Source: Prochlorococcus marinus XMU1408
Lineage (GTDB): Bacteria; Cyanobacteriota; Cyanobacteriia; PCC-6307; Cyanobiaceae
Direction of reading: 5' to 3'
Length of the DNA stretch: 64,000 nucleotides
NCBI RefSeq assembly: GCF_003208055.1
Contig: NZ_QJUE01000006.1
Location: 62,001 to 126,000, forward strand
Shown here: positions 1-9,291 of the stretch, piece by piece
Layout: every line of letters starts with the position of its first letter
Position numbering within the stretch: the first letter of the stretch is position 1
The notes under the pieces: generated by a model
Told to the model about the DNA's origin: nothing
What the model saw: the letters and a program-made list of their open reading frames with translations, nothing else
Database searches by the model: none
Made by a program: the position numbers and the translations under genes

Positions 1-42
1 AATTGAAATAGGCTCAAGACTATTATTTCGGTTGCTTTGCAT
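1..42 (-). CDS. pebB: Phycoerythrobilin:ferredoxin oxidoreductase PebB, N-terminal fragment
   Basis: On the minus strand an ATG at 42-40 opens a frame that stays open to the window edge (14 codons, beginning MQSNRNNSLE). It starts only 8 bases after the pebA stop codon at 50-52. In cyanobacteria pebB normally follows pebA and reduces 15,16-dihydrobiliverdin to phycoerythrobilin. The identification rests on position in the ho1-pebA-pebB order, because too little protein is visible to show any motif. The rest of the gene lies outside the window. Confidence 0.6.
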   Translation of the reverse strand, partial: MQSNRNNSLEPISI

Positions 43-49
43 TTAAAGA

Positions 50-772
50 CTAAAATAAAGAATTATTATTTTCTTGGCTTAATGGAAATAAAAACTCTTG
101 CATATATTTTTCAGACCATTCTTTACCAAAAAAACCAGAAAATAAACTATGAGCAGGATCTTTTTCAGAACTGTATTTATCATAATCTATATGCAATAAA
201 CTGACCTCTTTAGATTTAATATAATTTTTATTAGCTTTAGATAAATCAAGATTTACCCAATAACATTTAAGAAAAGAGCTAAAAACCTTTGGTAAAATAT
301 TCTCTACTTCAAAATTACCACCTTTGCAAAATAGAGCCCATGGAGAAAAGTATTTACTTGGATCATATATATTACTGTTCATATCATAATTAAATTCATT
401 AAAGTATTGTTTGAGGCTTTTTAAACCATCAAAGTATCTATCAAAATATTCTTTATCTTGTACAAGAGGCTGAAAATCAAGAATAGCAACTAGCTTTTTA
501 GTTTTTTCAAACCACAAAAGATCAATACCCATAATTGGCATATCATTTTGATCATTAGGATAAGCAACTGAATTTAATACTTGAAGACGATCCCCTGCGT
601 CCAATCTAGTCACTCTCCATCTTCGAAATTCTGGAACATCCCATAACCAGCTATTCAGTTTGCAATTACCGTTTTTAGAAACACGTTCACAAAATTCATT
701 CGGAACAATCAAGTTTTTACCACCATGTTCAAGAATATTTGTTGTTAATTCACTTAAAAGATCATCAAACAT
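50..772 (-). CDS. pebA: 15,16-dihydrobiliverdin:ferredoxin oxidoreductase PebA
   Basis: A ferredoxin-dependent bilin reductase of 240 aa, the usual PebA length. It converts biliverdin IXalpha to 15,16-dihydrobiliverdin, which PebB then reduces to phycoerythrobilin. The conserved GIDLLWF stretch places an aspartate at residue 84, the position known as the proton-donating residue of PebA. It is followed by the LDFQP motif near residue 98 and a KDPAHSLF motif near 204. A strong ribosome binding site (AAGGAG on the minus strand, about 781-789) precedes the ATG. It lies 136 bases downstream of ho1, with pebB directly after. PebS or PcyA are the alternatives, but the split pebA-pebB arrangement argues against both. 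Confidence 0.9.
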   Translation of the reverse strand: MFDDLLSELTTNILEHGGKNLIVPNEFCERVSKNGNCKLNSWLWDVPEFRRWRVTRLDAGDRLQVLNSVAYPNDQNDMPIMGIDLLWFEKTKKLVAILDFQPLVQDKEYFDRYFDGLKSLKQYFNEFNYDMNSNIYDPSKYFSPWALFCKGGNFEVENILPKVFSSFLKCYWVNLDLSKANKNYIKSKEVSLLHIDYDKYSSEKDPAHSLFSGFFGKEWSEKYMQEFLFPLSQENNNSLF

Positions 773-908
773 ATACTGTCATCTCCTTAGAAAATTTAAT
801 ACTTTACTCACACTTAAAGTGATGAAATCAGTTAAAAACAATAAATTCAAAACTTTTGCACTATCTTAATAGATATTGAGCAATGGCTTTGTCCAAGTAT
901 GGATTTCA

Positions 909-1616
909 TTACTCTGTACTACCTTTTCGCTTTTTGCTTGCAAAAAATCTAAATAAAACTTTTCCTATCGCTGCAATTAAATTTCCTTCCAATTCATTGA
1001 AAATATCCATATTATATTTAAAAGATCTATTAGCCTCTTCAATAATTGAATCTGCTATCTTTTGATCTATCGGAAGATTATCCAAAGTATTTCGATACTT
1101 AATTTTAAATTCTTTTTCATCTCTGATTTCCTCAAAAATATAAAAGCTCAGTCCCTCATCACCTGGAAGATTCATGGCTTTTTTAGTGATAGTTTTCAAA
1201 AGCTGTCCGCCAGACAAATCACCTATATATCTACTGTAATGATGCCCAATTAAAAGTTCAGGGTTATCTTTAGCAATTTCTCTAATTCTTGCTTCATATT
1301 CAACAGCTGGCTTAGAGGGTTTTACCAATTCAGACCACTGACTACCAAAGTAGAACGACAGGTCTTGTTCCAATTTTTCCTTCCTAAAAAGCTCTTTAAA
1401 TCCAATCGGAGAAATTATCGGATGTGAGTTTTCACAAAGTTTTTCTATCTCTTCCTCCATCGCAGAGTAAACAAAATATAAATCAGCTAATAAATTTCTG
1501 TATGAGGACTTATCAACTACTCCCTTGAGAAAACAACTTATAAAACCTGTATTTTCAGCCATCGTATGAGACTTTTTAGTCCCTTCACGAAGTTGCCTAG
1601 CCAAGGCTACTGCCAT
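909..1616 (-). CDS. ho1: Heme oxygenase (biliverdin-producing, ferredoxin-dependent)
   Basis: This 235-aa protein opens the heme ring to give biliverdin IXalpha, CO and iron, the entry step to bilin synthesis. The proximal heme ligand is His17 (KKSH), and the distal-helix signature GDLSGGQ is at residues 132-138, both typical of bacterial and plastid heme oxygenases. It is first in the ho1-pebA-pebB gene order and diverges from icd across a 79-base gap. In Prochlorococcus the product feeds phycoerythrobilin for a residual phycoerythrin, since phycobilisomes are absent. That last point is established knowledge of the group and not visible here. Confidence 0.93.
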   Translation of the reverse strand: MAVALARQLREGTKKSHTMAENTGFISCFLKGVVDKSSYRNLLADLYFVYSAMEEEIEKLCENSHPIISPIGFKELFRKEKLEQDLSFYFGSQWSELVKPSKPAVEYEARIREIAKDNPELLIGHHYSRYIGDLSGGQLLKTITKKAMNLPGDEGLSFYIFEEIRDEKEFKIKYRNTLDNLPIDQKIADSIIEEANRSFKYNMDIFNELEGNLIAAIGKVLFRFFASKKRKGSTE

Positions 1617-1695
1617 GAGTTCAAAATCATTTAATCAAAACTTACCACTTAGACATAAGCTCAACATTAGATCTATTAATCGCTGAATAAAAATT

Positions 1696-3120
1696 ATGGA
1701 AAATTTTGAAAAGCTTACTGCCCCATCCGAAGGCCAAAGAATTACTTTTGCTGATGGAAACCCAGTTGTTCCAGACCATCCAATTATTCCATTTATCAGA
1801 GGTGATGGAACAGGTATAGATATTTGGCCTGCTACACAATTAGTAATCGATAAAGCTATAGAAAAAGCTTATGGAAACAATCGATCCATTGAATGGTTCA
1901 AAATTTATGCAGGTGATGAAGCTTGCGACTTATATGGAACTTATCAATACTTACCGAACGATACTCTTGAGGCGATACGAACTTACGGGATAGCAATCAA
2001 AGGACCTTTAACCACACCTGTAGGGGGAGGAATTAGATCTTTAAACGTATCTCTAAGGCAAATTTTTGATTTATATTCATGCGTTAGACCATGCAAATAT
2101 TATGAAGGGACTCCAAGCCCTCATAAAAAGCCGCAAGATTTAGATGTAATTGTATATCGTGAAAATACTGAAGATATATACATGGGCATTGAATGGGAAT
2201 CTGATGATCCCGAATGCATAAAATTGATTGATCAACTCAATAATGAAATAATTCCAGCTAGCCAAAAATTAAAAAACAGGAAAATTCCTAACGGATCAGG
2301 AATAGGAATTAAACCAGTTAGCAAAAGTGGTAGTCAAAGACATATCAGACGAGCAATTAAACATGCTCTCAAGCTTGAGGGGAACAAAAGACATGTGACC
2401 TTGGTTCATAAGGGAAACATCATGAAATTTACTGAAGGAGCTTTTAGAGATTGGGGATACGATTTAGCAACCACGGAATTTAGGAATGAATGCGTAACCG
2501 AGAGAGAAAGTTGGATTTTAGATAATGTAGACAAAAATCCTCGAATCACACACGAGGAGAATGCTGAATTAATTGATCCAGGTTATGCCTCTTTAACGGA
2601 AGAAAAAAAGAAAGCTATTTGTGATGAGGTTTCTTCAGTTCTTACAAGCATTGGGAATAGTCATGGCAATGGAAAATGGAAAAGTATGGTGATGGTTGAT
2701 GACCGAATAGCAGATAGTATTTTTCAACAAATTCAAACTCGTCCTCAAGAGTATTCCATACTTGCAACTCTCAATCTAAATGGTGATTACATATCCGATG
2801 CGGCGGCGGCAATTGTTGGTGGTTTGGGGATGGCACCAGGAGCAAACATTGGAGATAAAGCGGCTATTTTCGAAGCCACTCATGGAACAGCTCCAAAGCA
2901 TGCAGGCTTGGACAGAATCAATCCAGGTTCAGTAATACTTAGTGGAGTAATGATGTTGGAATATTTAGGTTGGAATGAGGCAGCAAAATTAATTACAAAT
3001 GGATTGAGCAAATCTATTTCAGATAAACAAGTTACTTACGATCTGGCAAGATTAATGGAACCACGCGTAGAGCCGCTTAGTTGTAGTGATTTTGCTAAAT
3101 CAATTGTTGAAAGATTCTAA
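1696..3120 (+). CDS. icd: NADP-dependent isocitrate dehydrogenase
   Basis: At 474 aa this matches cyanobacterial NADP-isocitrate dehydrogenase, which makes 2-oxoglutarate, the carbon skeleton for ammonium assimilation and the nitrogen-status signal in cyanobacteria. Visible family features are the early FIRGDGTG motif (about residues 33-40), the YRENTEDIYMG substrate-binding loop (about 153-163) and the NLNGDYISDAAAAIVGGLGM segment near residue 360. It reads away from ho1 and converges with the acid-sugar kinase gene at 3149, with only 28 bases between stop codons. No strong ribosome binding site is seen before the ATG, as is common in this genome. Confidence 0.96.
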   Translation: MENFEKLTAPSEGQRITFADGNPVVPDHPIIPFIRGDGTGIDIWPATQLVIDKAIEKAYGNNRSIEWFKIYAGDEACDLYGTYQYLPNDTLEAIRTYGIAIKGPLTTPVGGGIRSLNVSLRQIFDLYSCVRPCKYYEGTPSPHKKPQDLDVIVYRENTEDIYMGIEWESDDPECIKLIDQLNNEIIPASQKLKNRKIPNGSGIGIKPVSKSGSQRHIRRAIKHALKLEGNKRHVTLVHKGNIMKFTEGAFRDWGYDLATTEFRNECVTERESWILDNVDKNPRITHEENAELIDPGYASLTEEKKKAICDEVSSVLTSIGNSHGNGKWKSMVMVDDRIADSIFQQIQTRPQEYSILATLNLNGDYISDAAAAIVGGLGMAPGANIGDKAAIFEATHGTAPKHAGLDRINPGSVILSGVMMLEYLGWNEAAKLITNGLSKSISDKQVTYDLARLMEPRVEPLSCSDFAKSIVERF

Positions 3121-3148
3121 TTAAATATTATTTAGAGTCTTTCAAAAA

Positions 3149-4501
3149 TTAAGAATTTGACTCCATTAATCTAAATGATTCTAAAAGTGTGTTCTCATTG
3201 CCTAGGTTACCTGGGAAAGTAACTACTGGTAAATTATATTGATCAGAATTACTTGTTACTATTGACAACCCTGGTAATATTTGGCCTTTTAAATCTACAT
3301 GATTAAAATTTAATCCTTTTTGTAGTAAAAGTTGTGTTGTAATACCTCCTTTACTAATAATGTAACCCAACTTACTAGTTTTTTTCCTAACTAGAATTGC
3401 CATAAACTCTGCAAGTTCAAGTCCAAACTTCATTCTTATAGAGTTAGATGAAAATTTTTTCTCTTCTCGAGTTGTATATAAAACAGGTATTTTTTTATTA
3501 TCAAAAATATTATCTATTTTGGATAATAAAATGGCCTCCAATTCTAAAATTTCCTGTTGACCATCTTTCATAGCAAATATATCCGCTAATTTGCTGACAG
3601 GTATTTCCAAACCTTCACAGGAATTATCTTTCAATAAAACCTCTAATTGATCTGTTGCTAATTGCACATGAGAACCAACAATTATCAAACCTGGCTTATA
3701 TTCAAACTCATTATTTTTTGATTTTAAAGATACTAAATCTGCAGGACTTTTATAATTAGGTGGTAAGCCTGATAGAGAATTGATAAAGCTTGCTGCTGTT
3801 CTAAAAAGAAATCTTTTTTCTTGAGAAACCACTTTAATAGCCTTAGCCAGTGTTTCTAAATGGCGGGGTAATTTAGCATCCACAACTACGGAAATATTGT
3901 TTTCTAATTTAGATAAAAAGCTTAAAAGAGATTTAAAACCGTCTTCATTATTAAAAGCCATATCTAATTGTTTGATTTCAACGTGCAAGATATTTTCAGC
4001 CTGTATCTCTCCCAAACTTTTTTCTTCAATCCATTTAGCTAAATCACTAGTAGAAAATCCAAAAATTTTATCACGGCCAAAATCAGTCTTATGAACTGGT
4101 ATTCCATTTAGATAATGAATACCGTTTTCAGTTGTTCTTCCACCTTCCAAAAAAGCTGGAATGTGAAATGTTGCATGAAATGGTCCTAATTCTTCCGCAA
4201 GAATTGCAGGCTCCAAAACGCCATGACCACGTAATGTTGAATCACCTCTACTAATATAAAAATAATCATCTTTGGAATATCCTTGTCTTAAAAAAAACTT
4301 CTTAATAGATGAGCATATTTCTCTCGTTTTCTTCACAGCCAAAACTGAAGATAAAGATCTTGTGTTCGCAAGGATAAATATTAAAGGCGAAGATTTTGTA
4401 AAAGCTTTCTCTAGAGTTTGTTCATCCCAGTTTAATAATAATGGGCATCCATAAACAGTTTGAGATCCAGTTGGATCATCATCAAAAATAATTATTTTCA
4501 T
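3149..4501 (-). CDS. Four-carbon acid-sugar kinase family protein (DUF1537 / OtnK-DtnK-like)
   Basis: The 450-aa protein begins IIFDDDPTGSQT, the hallmark of the DUF1537 family. The N-terminal half contains SRGDSTLRGH (about residue 84) and HIPAFLEGGRTTENG (about 113), and the C-terminal half contains the SKGGITT motif expected of the nucleotide-binding part. Characterised members phosphorylate D-threonate or D-erythronate to the 4-phosphate (OtnK, DtnK, DenK). The usual partners, a PdxA2-like dehydrogenase and a class II aldolase, are not in this window. Directly upstream on the same strand, 30 bases away, is an FMN alpha-hydroxyacid oxidase. The substrate here is therefore unknown; the family assignment is firm. 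Confidence 0.85.
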   Translation of the reverse strand: MKIIIFDDDPTGSQTVYGCPLLLNWDEQTLEKAFTKSSPLIFILANTRSLSSVLAVKKTREICSSIKKFFLRQGYSKDDYFYISRGDSTLRGHGVLEPAILAEELGPFHATFHIPAFLEGGRTTENGIHYLNGIPVHKTDFGRDKIFGFSTSDLAKWIEEKSLGEIQAENILHVEIKQLDMAFNNEDGFKSLLSFLSKLENNISVVVDAKLPRHLETLAKAIKVVSQEKRFLFRTAASFINSLSGLPPNYKSPADLVSLKSKNNEFEYKPGLIIVGSHVQLATDQLEVLLKDNSCEGLEIPVSKLADIFAMKDGQQEILELEAILLSKIDNIFDNKKIPVLYTTREEKKFSSNSIRMKFGLELAEFMAILVRKKTSKLGYIISKGGITTQLLLQKGLNFNHVDLKGQILPGLSIVTSNSDQYNLPVVTFPGNLGNENTLLESFRLMESNS

Positions 4502-4531
4502 GAAAAGTTAATCTATTGTTTTTTCAACTTT

Positions 4532-5716
4532 TTATTCGAATCTCTCCCAACTTTCAGGAACTTGAATATAAGATTTATTTAAATCGGCAACAGACGCACA
4601 TCCCAATAGTTTCATGGTTCTAACTATATCTGTTTGAAGAATTTCTATAGCTCTAGCAACGCCTTCCCCCCCTGCAGCAGCAAGTCCATATGCATAGGCT
4701 CTACCTATCAAAACTCCTTTCGCGCCAAGACATAATGCTTTAACGATATCACTACCCCTGCGAATACCTCCGTCTATCAAAACATCTATTTTCCCATCTA
4801 CTGCAGCTAAAATTTCGGGAAGAACACGTATCGTAGGAGCAACACTATCAAGTTGCCTTGCTCCATGGTTAGAAATAACGATCGCATCAGCTCCTAACTC
4901 TGCCGCTTTTTTGGCGTCATCACCTATATGTATACCCTTAACAATAATTTTTCCACCCCACGCCTCGCGTATCCATTGAAGATCCTCCCAAGTAACAACC
5001 GATTGTTCTAAAGCAGGTCCAATTGCCGTGTATCCCATAGGGCCATCATCAAGTTGAACATTTGGAAAACTCATTAAACCGCCATCACTTAACCATTGAG
5101 TCATCCAGCATGGTTTTACTAATATTTGGGGAATATAAGGAAGCATCTCAAAAGGATTCATAGATAAAAGCTGTTGAGTTCCTGATCGCATATCTCTTTC
5201 CCTTAAACCAGACACAGGCGTATCAATAGTTACAACTATTGCCGAGAATCCAGCTTCTTTAGCTCTAGCAATTGTTTTTAAGGCGACTTCTTTACCACCC
5301 AGTAAATAAAGCTGATACCAAGCTGGACCGGTAGTAGCAGCTTTAACATCTTCTAGCAAACAACCTGAGAGAGTCGACAAAGTATATCCAGTTCCTGCTT
5401 TCCCTGCCTCTCTAGCTGCAACCACTTCTCCCTGGGGATAAAACATTCTGCTGCTACCTACTGGTCCTAACAAAAAAGGAAGTTGAAATTTCTGATCTAA
5501 AATAGATATTCCAAGATCACACGAGGGAACAGAGACTGCACATCTAGGTCTAAATAAAATTTCATTATATGCGTTGCAATTTTGTGCAAGTGTTTGTTCT
5601 CTATCAGCACCACTATCTATATAGTTAAAAACCATTGCCGGTAGACGTTTTTGGGCTCTAGACCTGAGGTCATCAATATTTAGTACGCCTGGAGAGGAAA
5701 CATCTGCTCCTAACAT
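4532..5716 (-). CDS. FMN-dependent alpha-hydroxyacid oxidase/dehydrogenase (LldD/glycolate oxidase family)
   Basis: A 394-aa TIM-barrel flavoprotein that oxidises 2-hydroxy acids such as L-lactate or glycolate. Evidence includes the N-terminal YIDSGADRE motif, the catalytic histidine region VISNHGARQLD (about residues 280-290) with the arginine that binds the substrate carboxylate, and the FMN phosphate loop VLIDGGIRRGSDIVKAL. The stretch GTGYTLSTLSGC is closer to bacterial lactate/mandelate dehydrogenase-type members than to plant glycolate oxidase as I recall them, so the substrate should be left open. It likely forms a unit with the downstream DUF1537 kinase gene (30-base gap). Confidence 0.88.
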   Translation of the reverse strand: MLGADVSSPGVLNIDDLRSRAQKRLPAMVFNYIDSGADREQTLAQNCNAYNEILFRPRCAVSVPSCDLGISILDQKFQLPFLLGPVGSSRMFYPQGEVVAAREAGKAGTGYTLSTLSGCLLEDVKAATTGPAWYQLYLLGGKEVALKTIARAKEAGFSAIVVTIDTPVSGLRERDMRSGTQQLLSMNPFEMLPYIPQILVKPCWMTQWLSDGGLMSFPNVQLDDGPMGYTAIGPALEQSVVTWEDLQWIREAWGGKIIVKGIHIGDDAKKAAELGADAIVISNHGARQLDSVAPTIRVLPEILAAVDGKIDVLIDGGIRRGSDIVKALCLGAKGVLIGRAYAYGLAAAGGEGVARAIEILQTDIVRTMKLLGCASVADLNKSYIQVPESWERFE

Positions 5717-5862
5717 TATTCATCACAAATTCATGAATGATGAATCTATTATATATTGATCATAGATGCAAAAACGAACAAAATATTGAAATACTTGTAA
5801 TACAAAAAGTTATTAATTAAATTTAATTAGTTACAGATTATACTCATCAAAAACTTAAATAA

Positions 5863-6720
5863 CTAAAAAGAATTATGCTTAAAAGTGGTAAATAATTCTA
5901 CATATTCTTCTGATTTAATTTCAAGTTTTCTATCTCCAGTAACCAATGAATTCCTTGGGCTAGTCCAGGGCTCAAGACAAACCATTTGTCTAGGTGGATC
6001 AGTCCATATTACTGTTGTATCCATTGGCTCTTGATGAATTAATTCAATTAAATTTCTAGACAAACAATCGAAAAGTTTCACCGAACGAGAAGGGTAACAA
6101 AGAAAATCAACTCCTTTATCTAAAATTTTTATTTGGTCAGAGGCATTAGTAACTTTCATATTAGTTTGATCAATGCATTTTTCAGGCAACCCATCTATCT
6201 TTATTTTTTTTGTATTTGATACATGGAAATATGGATGCAAGCCAAAACTAAAAGGCATAGAATCTTGACTCTGATTATAAACCTTTACAGATATTTGAAG
6301 ACTTTTTTCTTTCAAGCAAACATCCATCAATAGAGTAAAGAAGAAAGGAAAACAAGAACGTGAATCTTTTGTATCACTTAGTTTTAGCCTAATTCCTAAT
6401 TCATCTTTTAATAAATCAATTGACCAAGGTAAATCTCTTGCGAAACCATGCTGTTTTAAAGAATGCTTCTTACCACCAATTAAATAGCTCTCAGATAAAT
6501 CACCGCATATGGGGAATAGGATAGGTATTCCACCTCTGACACTTTTATCTTTATCTAAAAAACGCTCTAAATCAAAGTACAACAGTTCTTTCCCTTCGCT
6601 TTGCCATTCAGTAATCAATCCACCTCTCTCAGGGACAATTCTTATTAGTGAATCGAAATCAGAGTCTGAATATTCCCAGTGAGGATAAGGGTTTGTTTTC
6701 TTTAAGAAACTGACAGTCAT
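5863..6720 (-). CDS. Aldose 1-epimerase family protein (probable hexose-6-phosphate mutarotase)
   Basis: A 285-aa galactose-mutarotase-fold protein. The catalytic histidine is in FGLHPYFHV (about residue 160) and the catalytic glutamate in CLEPWTSPRNS near residue 255. GGIPILFPICG near residue 63 is also typical. Family members interconvert alpha and beta anomers of glucose, galactose or glucose-6-phosphate. The short length and the absence of galactose genes nearby favour the hexose-phosphate type. It is 3 bases downstream of the alpha/beta hydrolase gene on the same strand, so the two are probably co-transcribed. Substrate specificity cannot be read from the sequence. Confidence 0.82.
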   Translation of the reverse strand: MTVSFLKKTNPYPHWEYSDSDFDSLIRIVPERGGLITEWQSEGKELLYFDLERFLDKDKSVRGGIPILFPICGDLSESYLIGGKKHSLKQHGFARDLPWSIDLLKDELGIRLKLSDTKDSRSCFPFFFTLLMDVCLKEKSLQISVKVYNQSQDSMPFSFGLHPYFHVSNTKKIKIDGLPEKCIDQTNMKVTNASDQIKILDKGVDFLCYPSRSVKLFDCLSRNLIELIHQEPMDTTVIWTDPPRQMVCLEPWTSPRNSLVTGDRKLEIKSEEYVELFTTFKHNSF

Positions 6721-6723
6721 TGA

Positions 6724-7635
6724 TCAAAGCTGATCAATCCATTCTAAAAGAGCGGAATTAACCTGATCAGGAACTTCATCATGTGGACAATGACCAGCAT
6801 CTAAAATAACTTCTTTTGTATTTTCAGGAGTGTGTTTTTTGTAAGTAGCTCTTTTACCAGGTGCATTCATCCAAGGATCTCGATTACCCCAAAGTAACAG
6901 CAATGGGGACTTCAACTGAGCGAATAACTCATCAAGTGGTCTTCCCTGGGGGCCAGCAGGATCAAAAACACTTTTGAAGACGTTAAAAGCACCTTTATCC
7001 AAAGAGGGTTTTCGGATGGCTTCCACTAGCTCATCATCAACGTTTGAGGTATCAATATAAACTTGATTCAAAGTACGTTTAATTGTTGAAGGCTGTCTAA
7101 GATTTTCAAAAATAATCCTTTGCAATAAAGCATTTTTTAGAAAGATTCCCGCAACAGTCTTTCTGGCTGTAGCCCAAAATCCTGTGGTTGTTTTTTTATC
7201 CTCACTAAAATAACCAGCAGCATTTAATAAAACAACACCTGCTGCATCAGCACCTAAATCAGCACCACTAGCAAGCGCGGCATATCCTCCTAGGGAGTTA
7301 CCAACAAGTATTGTTGGTCGCCCAATCTTCTCTTTAACATATGAGACAATCTGATCTTTCCACAGAGGACCTCCATAGGCAAGACCACCAGGTTTAGAAC
7401 TTTTACCAAAGCCAAGAAGATCTAGAGCATGAACTTCATACTGTTCTCCAAGTACTGGTAAGTTATGCCGCCAATGTGTTGTAGATGCACCAAAACCGTG
7501 AATTAAAAGAATTGCTGGTCCTTTTTCTTTATCAGTTTTATTTTTATGATCTTCGGGAATAATGCTCAAGCTATGAACAGAATGACCTAAGAATTTCCAA
7601 TCAGAAAGATTTTTTTCTATTACTGAGGAAACCAT
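6724..7635 (-). CDS. Alpha/beta-fold hydrolase
   Basis: A 303-aa soluble hydrolase with a complete catalytic set. It has the oxyanion-hole motif LIHGFGAS (about 43-50), nucleophile serine in VGNSLGG (about 111-117), acid aspartate in WGNRDPW and histidine in AGHCPHDEVP near the C-terminus. The sequence resembles cyanobacterial haloalkane-dehalogenase/epoxide-hydrolase-like proteins of unknown substrate. A clear paralogue lies at 38475-39374, sharing the HGFGA, GNS.GG and AGHCPHDE motifs. It is followed within 3 bases by the epimerase gene, suggesting one transcript. Confidence 0.85.
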   Translation of the reverse strand: MVSSVIEKNLSDWKFLGHSVHSLSIIPEDHKNKTDKEKGPAILLIHGFGASTTHWRHNLPVLGEQYEVHALDLLGFGKSSKPGGLAYGGPLWKDQIVSYVKEKIGRPTILVGNSLGGYAALASGADLGADAAGVVLLNAAGYFSEDKKTTTGFWATARKTVAGIFLKNALLQRIIFENLRQPSTIKRTLNQVYIDTSNVDDELVEAIRKPSLDKGAFNVFKSVFDPAGPQGRPLDELFAQLKSPLLLLWGNRDPWMNAPGKRATYKKHTPENTKEVILDAGHCPHDEVPDQVNSALLEWIDQL

Positions 7636-7753
7636 TTAAGAATAGACTGACATTGATAGATCCTAGTAAATCATTGATACAAATAGATTAGTGATTTTAT
7701 TTCGTTTTTTCGAAATTTCCTCACCTTTTTGAAAAAGAATTTTCAAATTTTTT

Positions 7754-9127
7754 CTAAACTAACCCAACTGGATCAGCTGCGACCTCGTCAGGAATAGAAT
7801 TTCCACCTGAAGGGGGTTTATCTTTCAAAACCACTCTAAGTAAAACAGGCGCTAAAAAAGTAGTTCCAATAACCATTAACAATATTGCTGCCTCTAGAGA
7901 AGGGGTAAGCAAACCAGCACTTGTCCCTAATCCTAAAAATATTAATCCGACCTCACCTCGAGGCATCATTCCCAAGCCAACTACCAATCGATTTGTTGGT
8001 TTATCAATGACAAAGGACCAACCAGCCGCAATCTTTCCAACAATTGCCACAATAAATAAGAACCCAGCAACAATAAGAGCAGATCGACTCTCAGGATCAA
8101 GAGGATTGATTACTGACAGATCCATACCTGCTCCAACAAGAACAAAGAAAATTGTTGCGAACAGCGATACCAAAGGCAAAACAGATTGTTGAATTGCATG
8201 ATTATTTTTTGAACTACTTAGTATCAATCCGGCTGCGAAAGCACCCAAAGCAGCTTCTAGACCAATAGCAGTAGCAACAAAACAGCTTAGAACTAAAATC
8301 ACGAACGAAGCTACAACAACAGCTCCAGGAGCTTTAAGTCTTTCAAGCAACCAATCAAAGGCTGGAGCTGCTGTTCTACTCAAAGCAATTGCAGCAATAA
8401 CAAAAACTGTTGCAGCTAGTACTAATTTGACAATGGGAGCAATTTGCAAAGATCCTCCCGTAGCAAGTGCAACTACAACGGCAAGAATTACAATTCCAAG
8501 TATGTCATCTAGTACTGCAGCGCCAATAACAATTTGACCCTCGCGAGTTTTTAAATATCCAAGTTCACCAAAGACACTCGCAGTAATACCTATACTTGTA
8601 GCAGTCATAGATGCACCAGCAAATATCGCAGGAATGATATCTACTTGGAAAATAAACATTAATCCAAAAGTTCCAAAAGCAAATGGCAAAATCACTCCTG
8701 CCATTGCAACAGTGAACGCCTGTGCTCCAACTGCTACAAGTTCCTCTAATTCACTTTCCAGACCGGTAAGAAATAACAACGCATAAAGCCCTAATGTTGC
8801 TACGGCTTGTAATGATGGAAAAGTTTCAAAATAAATATCTGGGACTGCTTCTTTAGGTACTGAAGCAAGAGTACTTATTAGAGATACAAAACCTTGATTT
8901 AATTCGGCATGAGCACTTGGTGGCAGTAATAGATGTAAACCTGAAGCACCAATTAAAACACCTGCAAGAAGCTCTCCGACAATTGTGGGTAAACTAAGCC
9001 GAACTAAGATTTCCGCCAAAGTCCTTGCAGCGACAAAAATCATCAAGAAATTAATGACACCTATTAAAGTTTCCGCGACCTCAACATCATGTGTATTTAG
9101 TGCTGAGACTAGAGGAGTTAATACCAT
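7754..9127 (-). CDS. Cation:proton antiporter (CPA2 family, NapA/KefB-like)
   Basis: A 457-aa integral membrane protein with about 12 hydrophobic segments and almost no soluble tail. The paired aspartates in AAVLDDILGIV (about residue 205) are the ion-binding motif of electrogenic Na+/H+ antiporters such as NapA, and GELLAGVLIG near residue 67 is another CPA2 motif. There is no C-terminal TrkA-N/C regulatory domain, unlike KefB/C, so Na+/H+ exchange is more likely than K+ efflux. Such exchangers maintain sodium and pH balance in marine cyanobacteria. It diverges from glgP with a 164-base shared upstream region. Confidence 0.88.
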   Translation of the reverse strand: MVLTPLVSALNTHDVEVAETLIGVINFLMIFVAARTLAEILVRLSLPTIVGELLAGVLIGASGLHLLLPPSAHAELNQGFVSLISTLASVPKEAVPDIYFETFPSLQAVATLGLYALLFLTGLESELEELVAVGAQAFTVAMAGVILPFAFGTFGLMFIFQVDIIPAIFAGASMTATSIGITASVFGELGYLKTREGQIVIGAAVLDDILGIVILAVVVALATGGSLQIAPIVKLVLAATVFVIAAIALSRTAAPAFDWLLERLKAPGAVVVASFVILVLSCFVATAIGLEAALGAFAAGLILSSSKNNHAIQQSVLPLVSLFATIFFVLVGAGMDLSVINPLDPESRSALIVAGFLFIVAIVGKIAAGWSFVIDKPTNRLVVGLGMMPRGEVGLIFLGLGTSAGLLTPSLEAAILLMVIGTTFLAPVLLRVVLKDKPPSGGNSIPDEVAADPVGLV

Positions 9128-9291
9128 CAGGTTTTTTAGAAAAGCCTTTTCTTTAAAACATAAATTACCTAATCACAGGGCATATTTGGCTTAAGTATCA
9201 AAGGTGACTTAATTAATATGGTGTGGATCTGAAGTTACTAACAGATTACTAAGAATATATTCGCTAGCGTCCAGAAACATTTGATGCCCTT

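Noticed and set aside
9128-9291. Promoter elements in the antiporter/glgP divergent gap
   Set aside because: Several AT-rich -10-like strings are present but none has a convincing -35 partner, so no promoter is claimed.
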